Positions 1-9,007 of a stretch of DNA of 64,000 nt are shown piece after piece. The first letter of the stretch is position 1; each line of letters begins with the position of its first letter. A program made the translations under genes and the position numbers. The notes under the pieces are model-generated. The model had not been told where the DNA came from, did not search any database, and saw nothing but the letters and a program-made list of their open reading frames with translations. This DNA comes from RGIG426 sp045639905. GTDB lineage: Bacteria; Bacillota; Clostridia; Oscillospirales; Acutalibacteraceae. The DNA lies in assembly GCA_045639905.1 (NCBI GenBank), contig JAZUDZ010000023.1, positions 62,001-126,000 on the forward strand, given 5' to 3'.

Positions 1-1739
1 TCCATACAAGTCATATTCACTCCGGCCTCGCGAAGTTTTTCAACAAAATGTCTGGAAGAATCCATTTCAAAGAATCGAACAATACTCTTGGCCATGATCG
101 GTCCAATGGTATCGACAGAAGAAAGTTCTTCTACCGAGGCATTCATAAAGGCATCCATCGTGCGGAATTTTCTGGCCAATATTTTGGCTGCCTTTTCTCC
201 GATGTGACGAATTCCGAGTGCATAAATCACACGATATAAATCGTCGCCCTTGGACTTTTCAATGGCTTTTCGCATATTCTCCGCCGACTTTGCACCCAGT
301 CGATCAATGGCCGCAACCTTCTCGTAATCCAGCGTGTATAAATCATAAGCATTTGCAATCAGTCCCTCGTCCAGCAATTGCGCAATGACTGCAGGCCCGA
401 CACCATCAATATCCATAGCATCCCGTGCCGTAAAATGCTCAATATTTCGAGCTTGCTGAGCGGGACACTCGGGGTTGATACAACGAATGGCAGCCTCTCC
501 TTCTTCTCGAATACATTCCCCTTGACAAACGGGACAAATGCGAGGCATCTCAAAGGGGACGGAATCCTCTGTGTGCGACGCAACACGAACAACCTCCGGA
601 ATAATTTCACCGGCTTTTCGCAAAACGGCAACATCTCCAACACAAAGCCCTTTCTGGGCAATAAAATCTTCATTATGCAGCGTGGCACGGGCAACCGATG
701 TTCCGGACAATGTCACCGGCTCAAAAATACCGACCGGCGTCAGCACGCCTGTACGTCCTACCTGGATTTCAATGTTTAACAGTTTTGTTTCCTTTTCCTC
801 AGGAGGATACTTAAACGCCACGGCCCAGCGGGGAACTTTCGTTGTTGTTCCAAGCATCTGACGGGCGGAAAAATCATCGAGTTTAATTACAGCACCATCT
901 GTATCAAACGGCAAATGCTTTCTTTCTTCTCCGAATGCTTCCACCGCCGCAATGGCTTCCTCCATATTGTCGGTTACACAGCAAGGAGAAATTGTTTCAA
1001 AACCCCATGCACGCATTTTTTTAAGAGAATCGGCATGCGATTCCACGGTAACGCCTTCCACCAATTGCAGGTTAAAAACAAAAATGGCCAATCCTCTGGC
1101 TGCAGCCACCGACGAATCCTTTTGCCTAAGAGAACCGGCTGCCGCATTTCTGGGATTTTTAAACGGATTCTCTCCGTTTTCTTCCTGCATGGTTACAAGT
1201 TTGGCAAACTGTTTTCGCGGCATATATACTTCGCCGCGTACGATTAGCCGCGGAATCGGCTCGGTTAAAGTTTTCGGAATACCGATGCACGACTGCAAAT
1301 TTGCGGTAACATCTTCACCGATAAGACCATTTCCACGGGTGGCACCGCGGACAAATTTTCCGTTTTCATACTCCAAAGACACCGATAAACCATCAATTTT
1401 CGGTTCCACCACGAAAACAGGATGATCCAGTTCCTCACAAACACGCAAACCGAAAGCCCGCACTTCATCAAGAGAAAACACATCCTGTAAACTAATCAGC
1501 GGAACCTCATGCGAAACCTCGGCAAACAAGGTAGAACGTTCACCGTGGACTCTTTGCGTATAGGAGTCCGGTGTAATCCACTCCGGAAATTCCGCCTCCA
1601 AGGCTTTCAGTTCTCTTGTTAAAGCATCAAACTCGTCATCTTCGATTTCAGGCGTATCGTTATCATAGTATAACCGACTATGATAATCTATAACCGCACG
1701 CAACTCTTCTATTCTGTTTTTTGCTTCTTCAGAAGTCAT
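1..1739 (-). CDS. ligA: NAD-dependent DNA ligase LigA (3' end beyond window)
   Basis: Seals nicked duplex DNA in replication and repair using NAD+. The 579 visible residues begin MTSEEAKNRIEELR. The adenylation motif KIDG places the nucleophilic lysine at residue 114, and further ligase motifs follow (RGEVYM near 168, TDGAVIKL near 280). An OB-fold region is followed by a four-cysteine zinc finger (C402, C405, C420, C425) and helix-hairpin-helix repeats. The C-terminal BRCT domain would lie left of position 1, so the gene is cut by the window edge and is not necessarily truncated. The ATG at 1739 lies 9 bp after the cysK stop, so the two are probably cotranscribed with ymdB. Confidence 0.97.
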   Translation of the reverse strand, partial: MTSEEAKNRIEELRAVIDYHSRLYYDNDTPEIEDDEFDALTRELKALEAEFPEWITPDSYTQRVHGERSTLFAEVSHEVPLISLQDVFSLDEVRAFGLRVCEELDHPVFVVEPKIDGLSVSLEYENGKFVRGATRGNGLIGEDVTANLQSCIGIPKTLTEPIPRLIVRGEVYMPRKQFAKLVTMQEENGENPFKNPRNAAAGSLRQKDSSVAAARGLAIFVFNLQLVEGVTVESHADSLKKMRAWGFETISPCCVTDNMEEAIAAVEAFGEERKHLPFDTDGAVIKLDDFSARQMLGTTTKVPRWAVAFKYPPEEKETKLLNIEIQVGRTGVLTPVGIFEPVTLSGTSVARATLHNEDFIAQKGLCVGDVAVLRKAGEIIPEVVRVASHTEDSVPFEMPRICPVCQGECIREEGEAAIRCINPECPAQQARNIEHFTARDAMDIDGVGPAVIAQLLDEGLIANAYDLYTLDYEKVAAIDRLGAKSAENMRKAIEKSKGDDLYRVIYALGIRHIGEKAAKILARKFRTMDAFMNASVEELSSVDTIGPIMAKSIVRFFEMDSSRHFVEKLREAGVNMTCM

Positions 1740-1748
1740 AACCGTTCC

Positions 1749-2684
1749 TCATTTCAAGAATCCGTCTACAGATAAATAATGCTCTCCGGTATCCGGAAGC
1801 AAAACAACTATTTTCTTTCCGACATTCTCAGGTCTTCTAGCAAGAATCTCTACAGCGGCAAGGGCTGCACCGGACGAAACGCCTACCAGGATCCCTTCTG
1901 TAAAGGCCATTTGCTTTCCACATTCATATGCCTGTTTTGTCGTTATTGTCAAAATTTCATCAAGCAAAGACGTATCAAGGGCTTTAGGAACAAAATTAGC
2001 TCCCATCCCCTGCAGTGCATGACTTTTGGCAAAAGCTTCTCCTTTTGTAAGAACCGGAGAATCCGCCGGCTCAGCCGCAACGATTTGAACGGCGGGATTT
2101 TGTTCTTTTAAGAACTTAGCCACACCACTAATCGTACCACCGGTGCCGATACCGGCAACAAAGATATCGACCGTACCATCCGTATCCTCCCATATTTCCG
2201 GCCCCGTAGTTAAATAGTGGGATTCCGGATTGGCGGGGTTTCCGAACTGATCGGGGATGAAACTGTCAGCGTATAGCGCGTGCAGTTCCTCCGCTTTTGC
2301 TACCGAGCCGGCCATTCCTTCCGCTGCCGGGGTTAAAACCAGCTCTGCCCCGTACGCGGCAAGGAGATTGCGTCTTTCTTCGCTCATGCTTTCCGGCATT
2401 GTCAGAATCAAACGATATCCTTTAAGCGCCGCCGATTGTGCCAACCCGATTCCGGTATTGCCGCTGGTAGGCTCGATGATAACCGAACCGGGTTTTAACA
2501 GGCCGTCCCGTTCAGCCACCTCAATCATATGAGCTGCCGCACGGTCCTTTGCGCTACCGGCCGGATTACATTTTTCAAGTTTTGCCCAAATTGTTACCGG
2601 TAAATTCCGACTGGCAGCATACCGATTAATCTGTAAAAGCGGTGTATGGCCGATGATTTCTTCAACACTTTTATAAATACGCAT
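1749..2684 (-). CDS. cysK: Cysteine synthase A (O-acetylserine sulfhydrylase)
   Basis: PLP enzyme that makes L-cysteine from O-acetylserine and sulfide in the cytoplasm. The 311 residues match the usual length. The PLP lysine is K46 in NPAGSAKDRAA and the substrate loop is EPTSGNTGIG (71-80); a C-terminal GVSSGAA phosphate-binding loop is present. The start is set at the ATG at 2684 (MRIYKSVEEI), preceded by AGGA. A GTG at 2702 would add six atypical residues. The gene follows ymdB directly and precedes ligA, a housekeeping cluster rather than a dedicated sulfur operon. CysK against a related beta-synthase subtype cannot be settled by motif alone. Confidence 0.93.
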   Translation of the reverse strand: MRIYKSVEEIIGHTPLLQINRYAASRNLPVTIWAKLEKCNPAGSAKDRAAAHMIEVAERDGLLKPGSVIIEPTSGNTGIGLAQSAALKGYRLILTMPESMSEERRNLLAAYGAELVLTPAAEGMAGSVAKAEELHALYADSFIPDQFGNPANPESHYLTTGPEIWEDTDGTVDIFVAGIGTGGTISGVAKFLKEQNPAVQIVAAEPADSPVLTKGEAFAKSHALQGMGANFVPKALDTSLLDEILTITTKQAYECGKQMAFTEGILVGVSSGAALAAVEILARRPENVGKKIVVLLPDTGEHYLSVDGFLK

Positions 2685-2698
2685 TTTATCGCATCCTA

Positions 2699-3469
2699 TC
2701 ACATAACTTGAATTCGTTCTACGGACACAGTCTTTCCCGTTTGGTCATCCAGTGTAAACAATACCGCGTCCATTTGGCAGGGAACATCTTCCACCACAAA
2801 CTTTACCGGCATTCCGGTTCGAAACTTTTCAATTGGTTCCAGCGGACGAATTCCCAAAACCGATTCCTTTGGTCCTGTCATTCCGACATCGGTTATAAAC
2901 CCCGTTCCTTTCGGGAGAATTTGCTCATCAGCGGTTTGTACGTGGGTGTGTGTTCCGAAGACCGCTGACACACGTCCATCCAAATAATATCCGAGACATT
3001 TTTTCTCGGAAGAAGCCTCTGCATGAATATCCACAATGCAGAATTTCGGATTTCCGGCTTCTTTCAAAGCCTTATCGACCAGGGAGAACGGGCTTCCCAA
3101 AGGCTCCATATAGGCCTGTCCCAGAACACTGATAACCGTCACCTGAAAGCGACCGCGATCAACCGTTCCGACACCAACACCCGGACAACTATCAGGAAAG
3201 TTTAAAGGTCTTAACACAAACGGATTCGTATCAAGTTCCTCACAAACCTCTTTTCTTCTGAACGAGTGGTTTCCTCCAGTAATCATGTCCGCTCCACTGT
3301 CCAAAATGGAGTTTATGGAAGCAGGATGCATTCCATTACCATCCGCCGAATTTTCTCCGTTAACAATACAAACATCCACCTCGTACTGCTTTTTGATTTT
3401 CGGAAGAACTTTTCTCAGGTGATTACAGCCGACTTTGCCGACCACATCTCCCACACATAATATGCGCAT
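2699..3469 (-). CDS. ymdB: YmdB-family metallophosphoesterase (TIGR00282 type)
   Basis: Probable dinuclear-metal phosphodiesterase of the YmdB family, which in Bacillus hydrolyses 2',3'-cyclic nucleotides and affects biofilm and motility decisions. The 256 residues start MRILCVGDVVG (metal ligand D8), with NGENSADG (E39), TGGNHSF (N67, H68), VDIHAEASSEK and VFGTHTHVQTAD supplying the remaining histidine ligands, so the active site looks intact. The gene is led by a promoter at 3508-3536 and overlaps the upstream end of the cysK reading frame, suggesting a ymdB-cysK-ligA unit. The family is clear; the physiological role here is inferred. Confidence 0.9.
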   Translation of the reverse strand: MRILCVGDVVGKVGCNHLRKVLPKIKKQYEVDVCIVNGENSADGNGMHPASINSILDSGADMITGGNHSFRRKEVCEELDTNPFVLRPLNFPDSCPGVGVGTVDRGRFQVTVISVLGQAYMEPLGSPFSLVDKALKEAGNPKFCIVDIHAEASSEKKCLGYYLDGRVSAVFGTHTHVQTADEQILPKGTGFITDVGMTGPKESVLGIRPLEPIEKFRTGMPVKFVVEDVPCQMDAVLFTLDDQTGKTVSVERIQVM

Positions 3470-3507
3470 AATTTCAATGACACTTTCTATGTATAAATTG
3501 TATCTTT

Positions 3508-3536
3508 ATTATACCAAACCAATATTACTCCCGCAA
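3508..3536 (-). promoter_or_regulatory. Sigma-A promoter for ymdB-cysK-ligA
   Basis: On the minus strand TTGCGG (3531-3536), a 17-bp spacer and TATAAT (3508-3513). It lies back to back with the proB promoter in the divergent spacer. Confidence 0.7.
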
Positions 3537-3554
3537 GAAATTGCTTCTTTTTCT

Positions 3555-3583
3555 TTGCAGATTTTCAGCTTCTATGATATACT
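3555..3583 (+). promoter_or_regulatory. Sigma-A promoter for proBA
   Basis: TTGCAG (3555-3560), 17-bp spacer, TATACT (3578-3583) with an extended -10 TG one base upstream. The ProB start at 3621 lies about 30 bases after the expected transcription start. Confidence 0.7.
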
Positions 3584-3620
3584 ACAATAGATAATTATGT
3601 ACCTGAGAGGAGTCCTCTAT

Positions 3621-4409
3621 ATGGCATCTCTGAAAAACAGTAAAAAAATCGTTGTAAAAGTCGGCACTTCTACACTGACGTATGCAAATGGATGCGTTAA
3701 CATTCGTCGCGTTGAACAACTTGTGAAAGTACTGGCTGATATTAAAAACAGCGGTCGTGATATTATTTTTGTCACCTCCGGCGCCATCTCCGTCGGTGTG
3801 GGAAAACTTGGTCTTTCCGAACGGCCGACCACCGTGGGTGGTAAGCAGGCTGCTGCCGCCGTCGGTCAGTGTGAACTTATGTATATGTACGACAAGATTT
3901 TTTCCGAATACGGTCACACCACCGCCCAGGTTCTTCTTACCCGCGACGGCGTGGAAGATCCCGTTCGGAAACAAAATATCATTAACACTCTCTCCGAGAT
4001 TTTAAAACTCGGGGCCGTGCCGATTATCAATGAAAATGATACCGTCTCCACCGATGAAATTGAATTCGGTGATAATGATACCCTGTCGGCCATGGTTGCC
4101 GTTTTGGCGGAAGCTGACGGATTGATTATTCTTTCGGATATCGATGGCCTTTATGATGCCAATCCGGTTAATAATCCGGATGCAAAACTCATTTCTTCCG
4201 TAAACAAAATCAATGACGATTTGCTTTCTATTGCCGGCGGAAGCGGTTCCAATCGCGGAACCGGCGGTATGATTACCAAACTCAATGCCGCTAAAATTGC
4301 CATGAGTGCCTCTATTCCCATGGTCATTATGAATGGTTCCGATCCGCTTTTGCTTTATGATGTTGTTGAAGGAAAATCAGTCGGTACCATCTTTTCTCAG
4401 GAGGCCTGA
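3621..4409 (+). CDS. proB: Glutamate 5-kinase, short form without PUA domain
   Basis: First step of proline synthesis: ATP-dependent phosphorylation of glutamate to glutamyl-5-phosphate. It has the amino-acid-kinase fold, with the phosphate-binding VVKVGTSTL near the N-terminus, the glutamate/ATP region INENDTVSTDEIEFGDND and the GTGGMITKL loop. At 262 residues it ends after the kinase domain, so the C-terminal PUA domain of the E. coli enzyme is absent, as in many Firmicutes. The ATG at 3621 follows GAGAGGAG at good spacing; an upstream in-frame ATG at 3597 lacks a ribosome site. proA follows after 2 bp. Confidence 0.95.
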   Translation: MASLKNSKKIVVKVGTSTLTYANGCVNIRRVEQLVKVLADIKNSGRDIIFVTSGAISVGVGKLGLSERPTTVGGKQAAAAVGQCELMYMYDKIFSEYGHTTAQVLLTRDGVEDPVRKQNIINTLSEILKLGAVPIINENDTVSTDEIEFGDNDTLSAMVAVLAEADGLIILSDIDGLYDANPVNNPDAKLISSVNKINDDLLSIAGGSGSNRGTGGMITKLNAAKIAMSASIPMVIMNGSDPLLLYDVVEGKSVGTIFSQEA

Positions 4410-4411
4410 TT

Positions 4412-5662
4412 ATGACAGAACTCGAGAAAATGGGTGAAAAAGCGAAAATCGCTTCGCGGTTTTTAGCATTAGCCACAGAACAGGAAAAAAATCATGCACT
4501 GGAATGCATGGCAGAAGCCCTCATAAACGAAACCGATGCCATTTTGGCAGCCAACAGTGAGGATATACGTCTTGCAAAGGAAACAGGAACCCGTGAAGCT
4601 TTGATTGACCGTCTTTCCCTTTCAAAAGACCGCATTCAAGGCATGGCAAAAGGTGTCACCGATGTTGCTGCCCTTCAGGATCCGGTGGGAGAAACGCTGG
4701 AAACCTTTGACCGCCCAAACGGTCTTCACATTACCAAAATCAGCGTGCCGATTGGCGTCATCGGTATTATCTATGAAGCAAGACCCAATGTCACTTCTGA
4801 CGCGGCTGCACTGTGTTTAAAGTCCGGGAATGTCACGATTTTGCGAGGCGGAAAAGAAGCCATTCATTCCAATATGGCTGTATCCCAAGCCCTCCAAAAC
4901 GGCCTAAAAAAAGCCGGTTTTCCGGAAGATTGTGTGCAGCTGGTTACAGATACTTCCCGGGAAACTTCAAACGAAATGATGCGGCTCAACGACTATTTGG
5001 ATTTGTTGATTCCCCGCGGAGGTGCCGGACTCATTCGAGCCGTTGTCCAAAACGCCACGGTTCCTGTAATTGAAACCGGTATCGGAAACTGCCACGTCTA
5101 TATTGATAAAGCGGCCGATCTCTCGATTGCCGCTCCCCTTGTGGTCAACGCAAAAACATCTAGACCATCCGTCTGTAATGCCGCCGAAACACTTCTCGTA
5201 CACAAGGATATTGCCAAAGAAGCCCTTCCGGTTTTGGCAAAAGCATTAAAAGAAAAACAAGTTGAACTTCGTGTGGACCCCACCTCCCTATCGCTTCTCG
5301 ACGACTTTGATGTCAAAGGTGCAACAGAAGAAGATTGGAGCACCGAATACGGTGATTATATTATGGCCGTTAAAGTCGTGGATTCTATTGAGGAAGCCAT
5401 TCACCATATCACGCGATACGGAACCGGTCACAGTGAATGCATTGTAACCGACGACACAGATGCGGCTGCTCGTTTTACCAAACAAATTGATGCTGCCGCC
5501 GTATATGTCAATGCCTCCACCCGCTTTACAGATGGAGGAGAATTCGGCATGGGTGCGGAAATCGGCATTTCCACACAAAAACTCCATGCCCGCGGCCCGA
5601 TGGGCTTAAAAGAACTGACCAGTTATAAGTATATCGTTACCGGAAACGGACAAATTCGCTAA
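4412..5662 (+). CDS. proA: Gamma-glutamyl phosphate reductase
   Basis: Second step of proline synthesis: NADPH-dependent reduction of glutamyl-5-phosphate to the semialdehyde. The 416 residues match the family. The catalytic cysteine is C255 in SRPSVCNAAETLL; YEARPNVTSDAAALC and the glycine-rich PRGGAGLIRAV segment are typical aldehyde-dehydrogenase-superfamily features. CAGGAGG lies inside the end of proB and the genes are 2 bp apart, so they are translationally linked and the short-lived phosphate intermediate can be channelled. Confidence 0.97.
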   Translation: MTELEKMGEKAKIASRFLALATEQEKNHALECMAEALINETDAILAANSEDIRLAKETGTREALIDRLSLSKDRIQGMAKGVTDVAALQDPVGETLETFDRPNGLHITKISVPIGVIGIIYEARPNVTSDAAALCLKSGNVTILRGGKEAIHSNMAVSQALQNGLKKAGFPEDCVQLVTDTSRETSNEMMRLNDYLDLLIPRGGAGLIRAVVQNATVPVIETGIGNCHVYIDKAADLSIAAPLVVNAKTSRPSVCNAAETLLVHKDIAKEALPVLAKALKEKQVELRVDPTSLSLLDDFDVKGATEEDWSTEYGDYIMAVKVVDSIEEAIHHITRYGTGHSECIVTDDTDAAARFTKQIDAAAVYVNASTRFTDGGEFGMGAEIGISTQKLHARGPMGLKELTSYKYIVTGNGQIR

Positions 5663-5675
5663 AGGAGGTTGCTCC

Positions 5676-6530
5676 ATGTTCAAAAAAAAGAATACCGCCA
5701 TTCCCGAAGAAGTTACTGACACGGAAAACGAAAACGAGCCGGAAGGTGAAATTGTCTTCCCGTTTTCCAAAGAAGATATGGACAGCGATGCAAAGCCGGA
5801 ACGCAAACCGGTCCAGCGTTTTTCCGAAGACGGTCACCGTCGCGGAAAAGTTCGTTCCGCATTTTGGGTTGGTGCCGTCATTATAGCCTTAGCCATTATC
5901 GGCTTGTTTGCTCTGATTACATTCAGTGTTAACGCCATTAAACAGGCTTCTGACAAAACGGAATTAATGACCAAGCTCGTAAACACGGCTTATCCTCTCC
6001 TCCAGTATCAACCGACTGCCTTTGCAGCACCCGAAGAAGCGGACCAATCCACACTACTTCGTGCGGCTATTTTACGTCTCAGCGAAGCGGAACGTATCAG
6101 ACAGCTTAAAGAAAAAACGGACGAATGCGCCTATGAAAAAGACGATTACGGACGAATGCTCATTTCGGTAGAAGAAGTCAATAGTTCCTTTGCCGCCTTA
6201 TTCGGCCCGGATGTGACTGCCAAGCACCAAACCCTTGGTGAGTCCGGTGGCGTTGCCTACACATATGAATATGATAAGGAAAATGCCATCTATCATGTCC
6301 CGGCATCCGAATACACATCCCTTTATCAAACCCTCCCCCTTTCCATCAGCAAGAAGGGCAAAACCGCTAAAGTTAAAATCGGCTATGTTCTTTCTTCGGA
6401 CATCGGTGTGGACGATATGGGAAACCCACTTGAACCCAACCAGACTCAAATAAAGTATTCCCAAACCTTCTCCTTCCTCCAAACAGGAACAGAAGAATGG
6501 ATTATCACCTCCGTCGAAGACGAACAATAA
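5676..6530 (+). CDS. Single-pass membrane protein of unknown function
   Basis: Not recognised. The 284 residues consist of an acidic, charged cytoplasmic N-terminus (about 1-60), one transmembrane segment (about 63-87, WVGAVIIALAIIGLFALITF) and a roughly 195-residue domain predicted to lie outside the membrane. There is no cleavable signal and no cysteine pair. It begins 13 bp after proA with an AAAGGAGG site, so it is cotranscribed with proBA, and it ends just before a strong terminator. Nothing in its sequence ties it to proline metabolism; the link is positional only. Confidence 0.8.
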   Translation: MFKKKNTAIPEEVTDTENENEPEGEIVFPFSKEDMDSDAKPERKPVQRFSEDGHRRGKVRSAFWVGAVIIALAIIGLFALITFSVNAIKQASDKTELMTKLVNTAYPLLQYQPTAFAAPEEADQSTLLRAAILRLSEAERIRQLKEKTDECAYEKDDYGRMLISVEEVNSSFAALFGPDVTAKHQTLGESGGVAYTYEYDKENAIYHVPASEYTSLYQTLPLSISKKGKTAKVKIGYVLSSDIGVDDMGNPLEPNQTQIKYSQTFSFLQTGTEEWIITSVEDEQ

Positions 6531-6538
6531 TACAAAGT

Positions 6539-6581
6539 AAAAGCCCATAGAAAAGGATTATCCCTTTCTATGGGCTTTTTA
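6539..6581. terminator. Bidirectional rho-independent terminator
   Basis: AAAAGCCCATAGAAA pairs with TTTCTATGGGCTTTT, with A-rich and T-rich flanks on both sides. It separates the proBA unit from the convergent VOC gene. Confidence 0.85.
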
Positions 6582-6593
6582 ATTTGCAAATAT

Positions 6594-6956
6594 TTACATG
6601 GGAGTTCCCACTTCAATCAAATGACCATCCGGATCATAGAACCGAACCACAAGCTGTCCCCAGCTGTGTCGCATCAGTTTATTCACATAAACCGTTTCCG
6701 GATATAATTTGTCCAGCTTTTGAACAAATCCTTCTATATCGGGCTCTTCAAAATACAGCTCGGCAGAATTGTGACAGGAAAGGATATCCTTCTGCAGGAA
6801 TTGTTTCCAATAAGACTCTTCCTGGAGGACAATGCCATCACTCAGAATCATATTTCCATCATTATCCTGAATTAGTTCCAGTCCAAACAATTCTCGGTAA
6901 AACCGCAAAGATTTTGAAATGTCCTTTACGACAATCAATACACTCTTAAATTTCAT
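6594..6956 (-). CDS. VOC (glyoxalase/bleomycin-resistance) superfamily protein
   Basis: A 120-residue single-domain protein of the vicinal-oxygen-chelate fold. The N-terminus MKFKSVLIVVKDISKSLRFY and the C-terminal RFYDPDGHLIEVGTPM are classic VOC strand motifs, with the glutamate of the last motif as a candidate metal ligand. The substrate cannot be read from sequence; options include a lyase, a dioxygenase-like enzyme or an antibiotic-binding protein. It starts 7 bp after the stop of the sigma-LRR gene and is the last gene of that minus-strand run, closed by the terminator at 6539. Confidence 0.85.
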   Translation of the reverse strand: MKFKSVLIVVKDISKSLRFYRELFGLELIQDNDGNMILSDGIVLQEESYWKQFLQKDILSCHNSAELYFEEPDIEGFVQKLDKLYPETVYVNKLMRHSWGQLVVRFYDPDGHLIEVGTPM

Positions 6957-6962
6957 TTTGCT

Positions 6963-8984
6963 TTAATAATTGTACACAACATTGGCAGACTCCAGCGGTC
7001 TGTTTGTCAATGTGTCAAACGGGAGAGAATCCCACTGAGCTTTGCTGCCGCGGAAGTTTACGGTTTTCAAATTGCTGCAACCATAGAAAGCACCATTACC
7101 GATTTTTTGAACAGCTGAACCAATTGTGACGGACTGCAAAGATGAACAGCCGTAGAACATGTTATTTTCAATCTGTGCAAGATTTCTGGGAAGAACGGCA
7201 CTGGTGATACTGGAGCAGTCACGAAATGCCATAGATTCAATATTTTTGATGGTATCCGGCAACTTACAGGTTGTCAAAGAAGAACAACCGTAAAATGCGG
7301 AACCGCCTATACGAGTCAAACTGGACGGCCATGCAATTGTGGAAATAGACGAACAGTTCTTAAATGCATACTGTCCGATGGTAATGATACCGGATCCGAG
7401 AGTTACGGAACGAAGTCCCGTACAACCGGAAAATGCATGGTCCGCAATAATAGAAACCGAATTCGGAATCTTAACGGAAGAAATACCGGTATTATTCTTA
7501 AAGGCCGCCTCATCAATACCGGAAACCGTTTTGCCGTCTATTGCCGACGGGATCGAAACAGAACCGGAACCGCTAAAGTCGCTGATATGAACCGAACCGT
7601 TTGAATAAATCGTATAGGTGTAATTGCCACTCTTCAGTCCGCGCGTTACAGGAGAACCTGCATTGGTGGTCGGCGTAGCCGGTCTTGTAACATTGATAGA
7701 GTTGCCTCCTGCACGAGTATTGTCACCCTGACCACCCATACTCGCCGGTCTCTTGGCCTGTGTTTTCCCGGTCGTTACAGCACGCGTTTTTGCATTCTTC
7801 AGGGTTGTTGTATAGCGGGCACGTGTCACGCCGTTGTTTCCACCCGCAGTTCTGCGTGTAGCAACACCAATACCGGCTCCACCGCCCCCCTGACGGTTCT
7901 TTGTCGTACGGGCCGAACCGACACCGGCACCGGCACGAGTTGAATTCTTTGCGACCTTAATAGTCGGACGAATTTCATTTCCGTTTTCGTCCGTCGGATA
8001 GGTTTTCGTTGTACGCTTACCGTATTTGGTAATCGTAATGTCATCATAATTAATACTGGTCTCCGTACTGGTTTCCGGAAGAACCTTAGGGCCTTTATTG
8101 GGACCTAGGAATTTAATACCCAATACAATACCGGCACCAATCACCAAACACATTGCAGCCAAAATGGCGGCTTTTGCGCCTGCGGACAAGGCCTTGATCT
8201 TATCCCCAAAAGACTCTTTGTAAACATTGGAATTGAACACAACCGCTGCAGGAGTCTCTTTCTTTTCTTCCTCTACCGGTTCGGGCGTGCCCACAATCTT
8301 TTCGGACTCAGCACAACCTAAGTTTTCACACAAATGACGATAGGTTTCCACCTTCCCGTCAAAAGGATTCTCTTTGTATATGGATGCCATGGCACTGACA
8401 GCAATTTGACCGATGGATGCATTGGTTACCGACTTAGACTTGGCATAATAATTCTGCACAATTGCCTTCATGGTACGAATGGCACTGCATTTATATGCTT
8501 CTGCATATTGCGGTTTCCAGCCCAAAATCATGGCCGCTTGTTCTACGGTAAACCCCTCATAATAAACCAACGTTGTTGCGGCTCGTTCTTCACGTGGCAT
8601 GCTTTCCATAGAAGCCTTAAGCTGGTCGCAAAGATCAGAGGGAATACTGCCGTTAAATCCGGAATCAACCGCCACTGCCTCACTTTCCAGCATCCCACCT
8701 AAATCGGGAGATGAGGAAACTCCGTCAATAAAGCGACGGCAACGCAAATGACAGAAATACATCATCCATGGTGAAAACTGGTCTGGAGATGCCGGAACAC
8801 TTTTTTGCTTACACATATTTGCCAAAGTTTCTTCAACAACAACCTCTGCCTGAGAAGTGTTTCGAAGAACCTGGTATGCATAGAAATACAAATCGTCTGC
8901 ACACAGAGAATACAGGTCGGCAATCGCTTCGGAGTCTCCCCCTTGGGCCAGTTTCAAGATTTCAATTTTCTTCTGGTTATCCAT
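6963..8984 (-). CDS. ECF sigma-like domain fused to TM segment and LRR_5 repeats
   Basis: A 673-residue mosaic. Residues about 1-90 resemble sigma-70 region 2 (opening LAQGGDSEAIADLYSL) and 118-178 resemble region 4 (MPREERAATTLVYYEGFTVEQAAMIL is read as a helix-turn-helix with its lead-in). A transmembrane helix follows at about 271-293. Residues 295-450 are a low-complexity Thr/Arg/Gly linker. Residues about 485-645 hold six BspA-type leucine-rich repeats with recurring AFxxCSSL units. The expected topology is sigma part inside, LRR part outside. ATG at 8984, 23 bp after the S41-like gene. It may be a membrane-held transcription regulator sensing the surface, or a vestigial sigma domain serving only as a cytoplasmic anchor. 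Confidence 0.85.
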   Translation of the reverse strand: MDNQKKIEILKLAQGGDSEAIADLYSLCADDLYFYAYQVLRNTSQAEVVVEETLANMCKQKSVPASPDQFSPWMMYFCHLRCRRFIDGVSSSPDLGGMLESEAVAVDSGFNGSIPSDLCDQLKASMESMPREERAATTLVYYEGFTVEQAAMILGWKPQYAEAYKCSAIRTMKAIVQNYYAKSKSVTNASIGQIAVSAMASIYKENPFDGKVETYRHLCENLGCAESEKIVGTPEPVEEEKKETPAAVVFNSNVYKESFGDKIKALSAGAKAAILAAMCLVIGAGIVLGIKFLGPNKGPKVLPETSTETSINYDDITITKYGKRTTKTYPTDENGNEIRPTIKVAKNSTRAGAGVGSARTTKNRQGGGGAGIGVATRRTAGGNNGVTRARYTTTLKNAKTRAVTTGKTQAKRPASMGGQGDNTRAGGNSINVTRPATPTTNAGSPVTRGLKSGNYTYTIYSNGSVHISDFSGSGSVSIPSAIDGKTVSGIDEAAFKNNTGISSVKIPNSVSIIADHAFSGCTGLRSVTLGSGIITIGQYAFKNCSSISTIAWPSSLTRIGGSAFYGCSSLTTCKLPDTIKNIESMAFRDCSSITSAVLPRNLAQIENNMFYGCSSLQSVTIGSAVQKIGNGAFYGCSNLKTVNFRGSKAQWDSLPFDTLTNRPLESANVVYNY

Positions 8985-9007
8985 AGAACCTTAATCCTTT
9001 CCGGAAA

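Noticed and set aside
1..1739. Truncated ligA pseudogene
   Set aside because: The frame runs uninterrupted to the window edge; the missing BRCT domain is explained by the cut.
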